Assembly (NCBI GenBank): GCA_036273855.1
Contig: DASUGU010000124.1
Coordinates: forward strand, 1-64,000
Direction of reading: 5' to 3'
Length of the DNA: 64,000 nt
DNA from: DATEPR01 sp036273855
Lineage (GTDB): Bacteria > Actinomycetota > Actinomycetes > Mycobacteriales > Pseudonocardiaceae
Part shown: positions 1-7,865 of the stretch, piece by piece
How positions within the stretch are numbered: the first letter of the stretch is position 1
Layout of the letters: each line of letters opens with the position of its first letter
The notes under the pieces: model-generated
Database searches by the model: none
What the model was told of the DNA's origin: nothing
Seen by the model: the letters and a program-made list of their open reading frames with translations, nothing else
Program-made: the position numbers and the translations under genes

Positions 1-1
1 G

Positions 2-112
2 GGTGTCTTCACCCGCGTCGCGCAGCGCCTGCTGGCCCTGGCGGCGGGCATCTGGCACAACTGGGAAACCGGTGTGACCAGCAAAAGGTCACTCATCGCC
101 TACGATCATTAA
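2..112 (+). pseudogene. C-terminal end of an IS transposase, cut by the window edge
   Basis: Frame 2 is open from the window start to a TAA at 110-112 and encodes 36 residues. They include RVAQRLLALAAGIWHNW and end in KRSLIAYDH, a tail I recognise from actinobacterial IS982-type transposases. The rest lies outside the window, so it cannot be said whether the gene is intact. No terminal inverted repeat could be defined in the short stretch before the next gene. The family assignment rests on the tail motif alone. Confidence 0.55.
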
Positions 113-151
113 CATCAACTTCACCGCATCAAACATCTAGACTCGCCTGCC

Positions 152-685
152 ATGGTTGCTGACGTGGTGCTTGCGGGACCGGACGGTCTCGACGACGCGG
201 CACCGCGTCCGGCTGACGGCGCCGACCAGGCGCGGGAACCGGTGCGGCAGCCCTCCGGGCGACGTGGCAGGCGGATCGCCGCCGGCACGCTGCTCGCGGT
301 GGGCTGCCTGGTCACCGTCCTGAGCCTGCTGGTGCTGGTCGGTTCCTGGCTGGACGACGCGCAGATCGACGCGCACGAGGGCCGGGCGGTCGCGGACGTG
401 CTGTCCGTCTCGGTGGGGCGCACCGCTGTGCGGTTCGTCACCCCCGACGGGACGGTGGTGATCCCCAGCACAGGCGTGCTCTACCCGGGCGGTCTGGCCG
501 CCGGCGAGCGGGTGCGCGTGGAGTACGACACGAACAACACCGAACTGGTCCGGGTCGCCGGGCGGGACTTCCGGCTGGCGCTCCTGCCGGTGGGCACGTC
601 GATCGCGATCTGCTGGGCCATCGTCGGTCCGCTGGTGTGGTGGCTTCGGCGCAGGCCTAACGGGCCGCGCCCGTCCACCACCTGA
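152..685 (+). CDS. DUF3592-type two-helix membrane protein
   Basis: A 177-aa protein with a basic, proline-rich N-terminus, a hydrophobic helix at about residues 43-63, an extracytoplasmic beta-rich section (residues 70-140) and a second helix at about 145-166 ending in RRR. This helix-domain-helix layout with the V-x-Y-D-x-x-N pattern (VEYDTNNTE) fits DUF3592, a family of unknown function. There is no clear ribosome site before ATG 152. A -10-like TAGACT at 139-144 sits about 8 bases upstream, so the mRNA may be leaderless. The 3' end overlaps the convergent phosphatase gene by 29 bases. Confidence 0.75.
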   Translation: MVADVVLAGPDGLDDAAPRPADGADQAREPVRQPSGRRGRRIAAGTLLAVGCLVTVLSLLVLVGSWLDDAQIDAHEGRAVADVLSVSVGRTAVRFVTPDGTVVIPSTGVLYPGGLAAGERVRVEYDTNNTELVRVAGRDFRLALLPVGTSIAICWAIVGPLVWWLRRRPNGPRPSTT

Positions 686-1487
686 GCACCTCGTCGGCCA
701 CGCCGGGCGCGGCCACCAGCAGGCCGTCACCGGGCAGCGACGCGTCCACGCCGTGCCGGTCCAGCACCGCCGCGCCGGACTCGATGGCCAGCGCCATGCC
801 GCCCGCCACGTCCCATTCGTGCACGCTGTGCAGCACGGCCGCGGCCACGTGCCCGAGCGCCACCTGCACCACGGCCAGCGCGGCCGAACCCAGGATCCGC
901 ACCCCGGCATGGGCGGCCGCCGCCCGCGCGATGAACTCCGGCATACCGGGCCACGGCTCGCCCGTGGTCAACTCGGTGCACACGATGGCGCCCGCGACGC
1001 TGTCCCGTTCCGGCAGCATCACCGGAGCGCCGTTGGCCCGCGCGCCGCGACCCCGGGCCGCCGCGTAGATCTGCCCCCGGTACGGGTCGGCCACCACGCC
1101 CACCACCGGCCCGTCCACGTCCACCAGCGCCAGGCTGTAGGCGCACCACGGCACACCGGCCACGTAGTTCGCGGTGCCGTCCACCGGGTCGACCACCCAG
1201 CGGTACTCCGACTCGGCGGCGCCGACGTCCGCGCCGAACTCCTCGCCCACCACCGGCACGCCGGGGAACTCGGCGGTCAACACCCGCCGGGTGTGCCGTT
1301 CCAGGGTGCGGTCGGTGTCGGTCACCCAGTCGAAGGGCGACTCCTTGGCGGTGGGCTTGGCGCCCCGCCCGGCCGTCGCGGTGATCACGTCCGTCGCGTC
1401 GTTGGCCAGGCGGCCGGCGACCTCGAGCGCGTGTGAGATGAGCCCGGGCGCGACCGGGCGGGCGCGGCGCGAGGACGAGACCTTCAT
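657..1487 (-). CDS. Inositol monophosphatase family protein
   Basis: A 276-aa Mg2+-dependent phosphatase of the IMPase/FIG superfamily. The metal-binding motifs are all present: GEEFG near residue 80, WVVDPVDGTANY near residue 97, and WDVAGG near residue 225. The family hydrolyses phosphomonoesters such as inositol-1-phosphate, fructose-1,6-bisphosphate or histidinol phosphate. The sequence alone does not tell which. ATG 1487 (MKVSSSRRARP) is chosen because the longer open frame upstream has no family similarity and would run toward the menG promoter. The gene is convergent with the DUF3592 gene and divergent from menG. Confidence 0.85.
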   Translation of the reverse strand: MKVSSSRRARPVAPGLISHALEVAGRLANDATDVITATAGRGAKPTAKESPFDWVTDTDRTLERHTRRVLTAEFPGVPVVGEEFGADVGAAESEYRWVVDPVDGTANYVAGVPWCAYSLALVDVDGPVVGVVADPYRGQIYAAARGRGARANGAPVMLPERDSVAGAIVCTELTTGEPWPGMPEFIARAAAAHAGVRILGSAALAVVQVALGHVAAAVLHSVHEWDVAGGMALAIESGAAVLDRHGVDASLPGDGLLVAAPGVADEVLRWWTGAAR

Positions 1488-1618
1488 GCTGACCCAGCGT
1501 GAAGGCGTCGAGTGTCCGCGACGCGACGGCCAGATGACGTAACGACGATCACCAGGCCACGACTTGTCCGCCGGGGTAGTGACGCAGCGTCGCCACGCCC
1601 GCCACATATGCTCGCGCC

Positions 1619-2311
1619 GTGTCCCGCGCCCACCTGGACAAGGATCCGCACGAGGTCGCCGCGATGTTCGACGGCGTCGCGGAGCACTACGACCGGACCA
1701 ATTCGGTCACCAGCCTCGGGCTGGACAAGCACTGGCGGGCCGTGACCCGGCGCTGCCTGGACCCCCGGCGTGGCCAGCGGGTGCTGGACGTCGCCGCCGG
1801 TACCGCCGTGTCCACGGTGGCACTGGCCGAGTCCGGCGCCTGGTGCGTGGCCGCCGACTTCTCGCTGGGCATGCTGCGCCGCGGCTGGGCCCGGCGGGTG
1901 CCGAAGGTGGCCGCGGACGCGCTGCACCTGCCCTTCGACACCGGCGCGTTCGACGCGGTGACCGTGTCGTTCGGGCTGCGCAACATGAACGACACCGTGG
2001 CCGCGCTGGCCGAACTGCGGCGGGTCACCAGGCCCGGCGGGCGGCTGGTGGTGTGCGAGTTCTCCAGCCCGGTGTTCGCGCCGTTCCGGTTCGTCTACCT
2101 GAACTACCTGATGCGGGCGCTCCCGGCGATCGCGACGCGGGTGTCGTCCAACCCGGCGGCCTACCGGTACCTCGCCGAGTCGATCCGCGCGTGGCCCGAC
2201 CAGCATGCGTTGGCCCGCCTGGTGGCGCAGGCTGGGTGGGCGGACGTCGAGTGGACGAACCTGACCGGGGGCATCGTCGCGCTGCACAGGGCGGTGAATC
2301 CGGTCGAATAG
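1619..2311 (+). CDS. menG: Demethylmenaquinone methyltransferase
   Basis: A 230-aa class I SAM-dependent methyltransferase of the UbiE/MenG family that methylates demethylmenaquinone in the last ring step of menaquinone synthesis. The N-terminus DKDPHEVAAMFDGVAEHYDRTN is typical of actinobacterial MenG. The SAM-binding motif is VLDVAAGTA (about residues 58-66), and FGLRNM and the RPGGRLVV segment also match the family. GTG 1619 is chosen because it gives the canonical MSRAHLDKDP start. A TATGCT hexamer at 1607-1612 would place transcription start at about the GTG, so the message may be leaderless. menJ follows after 34 bases. Confidence 0.93.
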   Translation: MSRAHLDKDPHEVAAMFDGVAEHYDRTNSVTSLGLDKHWRAVTRRCLDPRRGQRVLDVAAGTAVSTVALAESGAWCVAADFSLGMLRRGWARRVPKVAADALHLPFDTGAFDAVTVSFGLRNMNDTVAALAELRRVTRPGGRLVVCEFSSPVFAPFRFVYLNYLMRALPAIATRVSSNPAAYRYLAESIRAWPDQHALARLVAQAGWADVEWTNLTGGIVALHRAVNPVE

Positions 2312-2345
2312 ACTCGTGCGAACCCCACCGCGATCAAGGAGTCAC

Positions 2346-3641
2346 ATGAGCACGCCCAGCCGCCGCAGCGTGGACGAGGACGCCGAGGTCATCGTCGTCG
2401 GTGCCGGCCCTGCCGGGTCGACGGCCGCGAACTACCTGGCGCGCAGCGGACTGGACGTGCTGCTGCTGGAGAAGAGCACCTTCCCCCGGGAGAAGGTCTG
2501 CGGCGACGGCCTCACTCCGCGCGGTGTGAAACAGCTCATCGACCTCGGCATCGACACCCGCGAGGAGGCCGGCTGGCTGCACAACCGCGGCCTGCGGGTG
2601 ATCACCGCCCACCACAACATGGAACTGCCCTGGCCGGACCTGGCCGGCTACCCGCCCTACGGCGTGGTCCGCCCCCGGTCCGATCTGGACGAGATGCTGG
2701 CCCGCACCGCCCAGCGGGCCGGCGCCCGGCTGCTGGAGCAGACCAACGTCACCGGCGCCGTCACCGACGCGCGCACCGGCCGGGTGATCGGCGTGCGGGC
2801 CAAGGCCGGTCCGGACAAGGTGCCGGTGACCTACCGCGCGCCGCTGGTGCTGGCCTGCGACGGCGTGTCCGCACGGCTGGCCCTGTCGGTCGGCATCGAG
2901 AAGCGCGACAACCGGCCGATCGGCGTCGCGGTGCGCCGGTACTACGCCAGCCCGAGGACCAAGGACGACTACCTGGAGTCGCACCTGGAGCTGTGGGACC
3001 GCTCCGACCCGGCCAACCCGCGCCTGCTGCCCGGCTACGGTTGGATCTTCGGCATGGGCGACGGAACGGTGAACGTGGGCCTGGGCATCCTGTCCACGTC
3101 CGGCGCGTTCGGCTCGACCGACTACCGCTCCCTGATGAAGGCGTGGCTCGCCGGCCTGCCCGAGGACTGGGGCCTGACCGAGGACAACGCCACCAACAAG
3201 ATCGGCGGCGCCGCGCTGCCGATGGGCTTCTCCCGCACCCCGCACTACCGCGACGGCCTGCTGCTGGTCGGCGATGCGGGCGGCATGGTGAACCCGTTCA
3301 ACGGCGAGGGCATCGGTTTCGCCATGGAGACGGCGAAGATCGCGGCCGAGCACGTGGTGCAGGCGCTGGCGCGTTCGACCGGCCCGTCCCGGGAGCGGGC
3401 GCTGGCCGGCTACCCGGTGGCGATCCGCCAGTCGCTGGGCGGCTACTACCGGCTGGGCACGGTGTTCAGCAGGCTGATCGGCAACCCGAAGGTCATGCGC
3501 GCGCTGACCCAGCACGGCATGCCCAGGGAACGCCTGATGCGCCTGGCCCTCAAGCTGATGGCCGGCCTGTACGACGTGCGCGACGGCGACATCGCCGACC
3601 GCGTGATCACCACGGCCACGCGCCTGACCCCCAGCGCCTGA
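2346..3641 (+). CDS. menJ: Geranylgeranyl reductase family FAD enzyme, probably menaquinone reductase MenJ
   Basis: A 431-aa flavoprotein with an N-terminal Rossmann motif (VVGAGPAGSTAA, about residues 18-29), KVCGDGLTPRG (the PxxYxWxFP-type reductase region follows) and the second FAD motif LLVGDAGGMVNPFNGEG near residue 320. The family hydrogenates isoprenoid chains; MenJ of mycobacteria saturates one unit of the menaquinone tail. Its position beside menG and the nuo operon supports the menaquinone role over chlorophyll or archaeal-lipid roles. ATG 2346 has an AGGAG at 2337-2341. A TAGACT box at 2309-2314, inside the end of menG, could give it its own promoter. Confidence 0.85.
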   Translation: MSTPSRRSVDEDAEVIVVGAGPAGSTAANYLARSGLDVLLLEKSTFPREKVCGDGLTPRGVKQLIDLGIDTREEAGWLHNRGLRVITAHHNMELPWPDLAGYPPYGVVRPRSDLDEMLARTAQRAGARLLEQTNVTGAVTDARTGRVIGVRAKAGPDKVPVTYRAPLVLACDGVSARLALSVGIEKRDNRPIGVAVRRYYASPRTKDDYLESHLELWDRSDPANPRLLPGYGWIFGMGDGTVNVGLGILSTSGAFGSTDYRSLMKAWLAGLPEDWGLTEDNATNKIGGAALPMGFSRTPHYRDGLLLVGDAGGMVNPFNGEGIGFAMETAKIAAEHVVQALARSTGPSRERALAGYPVAIRQSLGGYYRLGTVFSRLIGNPKVMRALTQHGMPRERLMRLALKLMAGLYDVRDGDIADRVITTATRLTPSA

Positions 3642-3671
3642 GCCACCGTGGCCGGCTTACCCGGCTTACCG

Positions 3672-3741
3672 CCGCGACCGGCCCCGCTACCGGCCGACGG
3701 CGTCCGCCCTGGTGGCACCCGAGGACGCCGTCCGGTCGCGG
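3672..3741 (+). terminator. Long GC-rich hairpin after menJ
   Basis: Two nested perfect inverted repeats share one axis. CCGCGACCGG (3672-3681) pairs with CCGGTCGCGG (3732-3741), and GACGGCGTCC (3696-3705) pairs with GGACGCCGTC (3723-3732). It lies 31 bases past the menJ stop. There is no U-run, as is common for actinobacterial terminators, so the terminator reading is an inference. Confidence 0.5.
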
Positions 3742-3904
3742 GCCGGTGCTGGAGTGGTACCAGCCGTCCGACGAGGTCCGGCCGGTGCCGGCCCACCACC
3801 GGGAACAGTGCCGTCGGCGTAAACCGATCAAGTCGCGTTGACCACCGGGTTGGTGGTGTCGGTCACAACGATCACGAAGAATCTGGCGCTGTTCGCGGAG
3901 GCAC

Positions 3905-3919
3905 GTCCTAGACTAGGAC
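3905..3919 (+). promoter_or_regulatory. Palindrome GTCCTAGACTAGGAC, probable nuo promoter -10 region
   Basis: This is a perfect 7-bp inverted repeat around a central A. It contains TAGACT (3909-3914) and TAGGAC, either of which fits the actinobacterial TANNNT -10 element, and it lies just upstream of the two Rex operators. No convincing -35 is seen. A Rex repressor bound downstream would block this promoter. Confidence 0.4.
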
Positions 3920-3926
3920 TGCGCCC

Positions 3927-3944
3927 TTGTGAAGAAGTTCACAA
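3927..3944 (+). promoter_or_regulatory. Rex operator 1
   Basis: TTGTGAAGAAGTTCACAA is a perfect 7-bp inverted repeat with a 4-bp spacer. It matches the known Rex (redox-sensing repressor) consensus TTGTGAANNNNTTCACAA. In Streptomyces, Rex sites precede respiratory operons including nuo, and NADH binding releases Rex. The site is 142 bases upstream of nuoA. Confidence 0.87.
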
Positions 3945-3958
3945 CAGTCCGCGGTCGC

Positions 3959-3976
3959 TTGTGAACGTTTTCACAA
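3959..3976 (+). promoter_or_regulatory. Rex operator 2
   Basis: TTGTGAACGTTTTCACAA has perfect outer arms TTGTGAA and TTCACAA, with the same 18-bp layout as operator 1. Its centre is 32 bp from that of operator 1, about three helical turns, so two Rex dimers would sit on the same DNA face. Confidence 0.87.
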
Positions 3977-3986
3977 GCTCCTGATT

Positions 3987-4002
3987 GTTAGGCATGCCTA
4001 AC
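3987..4002 (+). promoter_or_regulatory. Perfect 16-bp palindrome GTTAGGCATGCCTAAC
   Basis: The palindrome is fully symmetric and begins 11 bases past Rex operator 2, inside the nuo leader. Its TTAGG and CCTAA ends resemble the outer bases of DtxR/IdeR iron boxes. Those boxes are 19 bp with a different centre, so the regulator is not identified. Confidence 0.5.
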
Positions 4003-4085
4003 CACCAGGAGTGTGACGCATACCCCGTATGGTGCGGGCGCGGTGATAGCACGATCGCCGCTGGTGAGGAAAGGACGGCGCAGGG

Positions 4086-4451
4086 GTGCTCCAGGCTTAC
4101 CTCCCTCTGGTTCTGCTCTTCGCCTTGGCGGGAGCATTCGCGATCTTCTCGGTGACCATCGCGCCGCTGGTCGGACCGCGCCGCTACAACAAGGCGAAGC
4201 TCGACGCCTACGAGTGCGGCATCGAACCGTCGCCGCAGCCGGTGGTCGGCAGCGGCCGGATGCCGGTGGCGTACTACCTGACCGCGATGCTGTTCATCCT
4301 GTTCGACATCGAAATGGTCTTCCTCTACCCGTTCGCCGTGACGTCCGACGCGCTGGGCATGTTCGGGCTGGTGGAGATCGTCCTGTTCATCCTGACGCTC
4401 GGCTTCGCGTTCGCGTACGTGTGGCGGCGCGGCGGGCTGGACTGGAACTAA
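4086..4451 (+). CDS. nuoA: NADH-quinone oxidoreductase subunit A
   Basis: A 121-aa membrane subunit of complex I with three transmembrane helices (about residues 5-28, 62-85 and 91-113). The conserved loop YECGIEP between helices 1 and 2 belongs to the quinone-site region. GTG 4086 is preceded by AGGAAAGGA about 11 bases upstream. It is the first gene of nuoA-N, downstream of two Rex operators. nuoB starts 14 bases after its stop. Confidence 0.97.
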   Translation: MLQAYLPLVLLFALAGAFAIFSVTIAPLVGPRRYNKAKLDAYECGIEPSPQPVVGSGRMPVAYYLTAMLFILFDIEMVFLYPFAVTSDALGMFGLVEIVLFILTLGFAFAYVWRRGGLDWN

Positions 4452-4465
4452 AAGGGGCGAAGACG

Positions 4466-5017
4466 ATGGGTCTCGAGGAGAAGCTCCCGAACGGCATTCT
4501 GCTGGCCAGTGTCGAGAAGCTGGTCAACTGGACGCGCAAGTCGTCGCTGTGGCCGGCGACCTTCGGTCTCGCGTGCTGCGCGATCGAGATGATGACCACC
4601 GGCGGGCCGCGCTACGACCTCGCCCGGTTCGGTATGGAGGTCTTCCGCGCGTCGCCCAGGCAGGCCGACCTGATGATCGTCGCCGGACGGGTGAGCCAGA
4701 AGATGGCTCCCGTGCTGCGCCAGATCTACGACCAGATGCCCGAGCCGCGCTGGGTGCTGGCGATGGGCGTCTGCGCGTCGTCCGGCGGGATGTTCAACAA
4801 CTACGCGGTGGTCCAGGGCGTGGACCACATCGTGCCGGTGGACATGTACCTGCCCGGCTGCCCACCGCGCCCGGAGATGCTGATCGACGCGATCCTCAAG
4901 ATCCACGCCAAGATCACCGACGAGCCGCTGGGCCCGACGCGCACCGCGCTGCGCCTGGAGAGTGGCGAGAAGACGCCGATGATCCCCAGCTCGGTCAAGT
5001 ACGCGAAGAAGAAGTGA
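4466..5017 (+). CDS. nuoB: NADH-quinone oxidoreductase subunit B
   Basis: A 183-aa peripheral-arm subunit that carries the N2 [4Fe-4S] cluster, the last electron carrier before menaquinone. All ligands are visible: adjacent C37-C38 in LACCAIEM, C103 in GVCASSGG and C132 in PGCPPRPE. ATG 4466 gives the canonical MGLEEKLPNGILL start, with AAAGGGGCGA upstream as ribosome site. The longer frame upstream has no family similarity. Confidence 0.98.
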   Translation: MGLEEKLPNGILLASVEKLVNWTRKSSLWPATFGLACCAIEMMTTGGPRYDLARFGMEVFRASPRQADLMIVAGRVSQKMAPVLRQIYDQMPEPRWVLAMGVCASSGGMFNNYAVVQGVDHIVPVDMYLPGCPPRPEMLIDAILKIHAKITDEPLGPTRTALRLESGEKTPMIPSSVKYAKKK

Positions 5018-5022
5018 GTCCG

Positions 5023-5802
5023 GTGACCGACGAGAACGAGAGCCTTCCCCAGCCCGGCACGGAATTCTCCAGTGCCGAGCACGGCGAGCCGGACATCGTG
5101 CCCGGCAACGACGGACAGGTCCGGCCGGCGGACCACCACACGCCGGTGGTCGCGGGCCGCGCCCGGCGCGGCATGTTCGGCGTGCACGACGCCGGTGACA
5201 CCAGCGGTTTCGGCGGCCTGCGGCTGCCCGCCTACCTCCCGGCGCCCGCCGAGCGGCCCTACGGCGGCTGGTTCGACGAGTTCGTCGACGCCCTCGGCGA
5301 GGCCATGCACGAGCGCGGCATCCCGGCGTCGGCCATCGAGCAGATCACCGTGGACCGCGACGAGATCACCCTGTACCTGCGGCGCGAGCACCTGGTCGGC
5401 ATCTGCCAGGCCATGCGCGACGACGCCGCGCTGCGCTTCGAGCTGTGCAGCTCGGTGTCCGGTGTGGACTACGGCGAGGACGTCGAGCAGCGCCTGCACT
5501 CGACCTACCACCTCACGTCGATGACCTACCGCCGCCGGGTCCGGCTGGAGGTCGCGGTCACCGTCGAGGACCCGCACGTCCCGTCCGTGGTCGGCGTCTA
5601 CCCGACCGCCGACTGGCACGAGCGGGAGACCTGGGACATGTACGGCATCGTCTACGACGGACACCCGGCGCTGACCCGCATCCTGATGCCGGACGACTGG
5701 GACGGTCACCCCCAACGCAAGGACTACCCGCTCGGCGGGATTCCGGTGGAGTACAAGGGCGCGGAGATCCCGCCCCCCGACCAGCGGAGGGCCTACTCAT
5801 GA
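5023..5802 (+). CDS. nuoC: NADH-quinone oxidoreductase subunit C
   Basis: A 259-aa peripheral-arm subunit of complex I (30-kDa subunit family). The family signature ERETWDMYGIVYDGHP, the RILMPDDW segment and the C-terminal RKDYPLGG are present. The first ~70 residues are acidic and poorly conserved. GTG 5023 is used. GTG 5014, which overlaps the nuoB stop as GTGA, is equally possible and adds three residues. The stop overlaps the nuoD start as ATGA. Confidence 0.95.
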   Translation: MTDENESLPQPGTEFSSAEHGEPDIVPGNDGQVRPADHHTPVVAGRARRGMFGVHDAGDTSGFGGLRLPAYLPAPAERPYGGWFDEFVDALGEAMHERGIPASAIEQITVDRDEITLYLRREHLVGICQAMRDDAALRFELCSSVSGVDYGEDVEQRLHSTYHLTSMTYRRRVRLEVAVTVEDPHVPSVVGVYPTADWHERETWDMYGIVYDGHPALTRILMPDDWDGHPQRKDYPLGGIPVEYKGAEIPPPDQRRAYS

Positions 5803-7130
5803 CGAGCAACGAGACCGAGTTCGAGGCGGAGTACGCCGACGCGCGCGAGACGACCGAGGGACGCGTCTACACCGTCACCGGCGGCGACTGGGACGAACTC
5901 GTCGACGAGGTCGGCAAGGACGAGCGCATCGTCATCAACCTCGGCCCGCAGCACCCGTCCACGCACGGTGTGCTGCGGCTGGTGCTGGAACTGGAGGGCG
6001 AGAGCGTCACCCAGGCCCGGTCGGTGATCGGCTACCTGCACACCGGGATCGAGAAGAACCTCGAGTACCGCAACTGGACCCAGGGCGTCACGTTCGTGAC
6101 GCGCATGGACTACCTGGCGCCGCTGTTCAACGAGGCCGCCTACTGCATGGGCGTGGAGAAGCTGCTGGGCATCGACGTGCCGCAGCGCGCCAGGACGATC
6201 CGCATCCTGCTGATGGAGATCAACCGGATCAGCTCGCACCTGGTGGCGATCGCCACCGGCGGTATGGAACTGGGCGCGCTGACCGGCATGACCAACGGCT
6301 TCCGGGAGCGCGAGGAAGCCCTGCACCTGCTGGAGTACCTGACCGGCCTGCGGATGAACCACGCGTTCATCCGGCCCGGCGGCGTGGCCCAGGACATGCC
6401 GGACGACGTGCAGGCCAAGGTCGCCGAGTTCGTCAAGGTGATGGACTCCCGGCTGCCCGGCTACGACCGGCTGCTCACCGGCCAGCCGATCTGGCGCAAC
6501 CGGATGGCCGGCATCGGCGTGCTGCCGCTGGACGCCTGCATCGCGCTCGGCGTGACCGGCCCGATCCTGCGCTCCGCCGGCATCGCCTGGGACCTGCGCA
6601 AGGTCGAGCCGTACCTCGGGTACGAGGACTACACGTTCGACGTGCCGACGTCGACCGATGCCGACTGCTTCGCCCGCTACGTGTTGCGGCTGGAGGAGAT
6701 CCACCAGTCGCTGGGGATCATCAAGCAGGCCATGAAGCGGCTGGAACCCGGCCCGGTCATGGTGGAGGACGCCAAGATCGCCTGGCCGGCGCAGCTGACC
6801 ATCGGCGCGGACGGCATGGGCAACTCCCTGGAGCACGTCCGCAAGATCATGGGCCAGTCCATGGAGTCCCTGATCCACCACTTCAAGCTGGTGACCGAGG
6901 GCTTCAAGGTGCCGGCCGGCCAGGTGTACGTGCCGATCGAGTCGCCGCGTGGCGAGTTGGGCTACCACATGGTGTCCGACGGCGGCACCCGTCCGGTGCG
7001 GGTGCACGTCCGCGAGCCCGGATTCGTGAACCTGCAGTCAATGCCCGCGATGTGCGAGGGCGGCATGGTGGCCGACGTGATCGCCGCCGTGGCGTCCATC
7101 GACCCGGTGATGGGTGGGGTGGATCGGTGA
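5799..7130 (+). CDS. nuoD: NADH-quinone oxidoreductase subunit D
   Basis: A 443-aa 49-kDa-type subunit that forms the quinone-binding cavity with NuoB. Key motifs are LGPQHPSTHGVLR (about residues 48-60), the LHTGIEKN stretch and GELGYHMVSDGG near the C-terminus. An acidic N-terminal extension of about 40 residues, common in actinobacterial NuoD, precedes the core. ATG 5799 overlaps the nuoC stop by four bases, so the two are probably coupled in translation. Confidence 0.98.
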   Translation: MTSNETEFEAEYADARETTEGRVYTVTGGDWDELVDEVGKDERIVINLGPQHPSTHGVLRLVLELEGESVTQARSVIGYLHTGIEKNLEYRNWTQGVTFVTRMDYLAPLFNEAAYCMGVEKLLGIDVPQRARTIRILLMEINRISSHLVAIATGGMELGALTGMTNGFREREEALHLLEYLTGLRMNHAFIRPGGVAQDMPDDVQAKVAEFVKVMDSRLPGYDRLLTGQPIWRNRMAGIGVLPLDACIALGVTGPILRSAGIAWDLRKVEPYLGYEDYTFDVPTSTDADCFARYVLRLEEIHQSLGIIKQAMKRLEPGPVMVEDAKIAWPAQLTIGADGMGNSLEHVRKIMGQSMESLIHHFKLVTEGFKVPAGQVYVPIESPRGELGYHMVSDGGTRPVRVHVREPGFVNLQSMPAMCEGGMVADVIAAVASIDPVMGGVDR

Positions 7131-7855
7131 CAGACGAGCTCTACGGGCCGGCCACGGCGGCCGAGGCGCGGGAGATCATGGCGCGCTACCCGGTGGCGCG
7201 CTCCGCGCTCCTGCCGATGCTGCACCTGGTGCAGTCCAAGGAGGGCCACGTCAGCCAGGCCGGCATCGAGTTCTGCGCCGAGCTGCTCGACCTGACCACC
7301 GCCGAGGTCGACGCGGTGGTCACCTTCTACACGATGTACAAGCGCACGGCCTGCGGCGAGCACCTGGTGAGCGTCTGCACCAACACGATGTGCGCGATGC
7401 TCGGCGGCGACGCGATCTACGCGAAGCTGCGCGAGTTCCTCGGCAGCGACGCCGACCATGGCGCGCACGGCAACGAGGAGACGTTCGGCGAGCCGGGTAG
7501 CACCGGCTCGATCACGTTGGAGCACGCGGAATGCCTGGCGGCCTGCGATCTCGCGCCGGTGGTCCAGGTGAACTACGAGTTCTACGACAACCAGACCGTC
7601 GACTCGGCCACCGCGCTGGTGGACCGGCTGCGCCAGGGCGAGCGGCCGGACCCGGACCGGGGCGGGCCGCTGTCCGACTTCCGTTCCGTGGAGCGGGAAC
7701 TGGCCGGTTTCTTCGACGACCTGGACACCAGGGTGGACGGGCCGTCGGCGGCCGCCGAGACGTTGCGCGGCGCCGCGATCGCCAACGACCGCGGCTGGAC
7801 CGCGCCGGTCATGCCGGACGACGTGCCGCTGCCGGTCGTGGAAGAAGCGAAGTGA
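7127..7855 (+). CDS. nuoE: NADH-quinone oxidoreductase subunit E
   Basis: A 242-aa subunit of the NADH-dehydrogenase module with a thioredoxin-like fold and the N1a [2Fe-2S] cluster. The cluster ligands are C84 and C89 (VCTNTMC) and C136 and C140 (ECLAAC). About 80 residues follow the core domain and look flexible and acidic, as in other actinobacterial NuoE. GTG 7127 overlaps the nuoD stop as GTGA. Confidence 0.97.
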   Translation: MTDELYGPATAAEAREIMARYPVARSALLPMLHLVQSKEGHVSQAGIEFCAELLDLTTAEVDAVVTFYTMYKRTACGEHLVSVCTNTMCAMLGGDAIYAKLREFLGSDADHGAHGNEETFGEPGSTGSITLEHAECLAACDLAPVVQVNYEFYDNQTVDSATALVDRLRQGERPDPDRGGPLSDFRSVERELAGFFDDLDTRVDGPSAAAETLRGAAIANDRGWTAPVMPDDVPLPVVEEAK

Positions 7856-7865
7856 GAGGCGCGCG

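Noticed and set aside
3987..4002. True DtxR/IdeR iron box
   Set aside because: Half-site spacing and length do not fit the 19-bp consensus, so it is listed as an unassigned palindrome.
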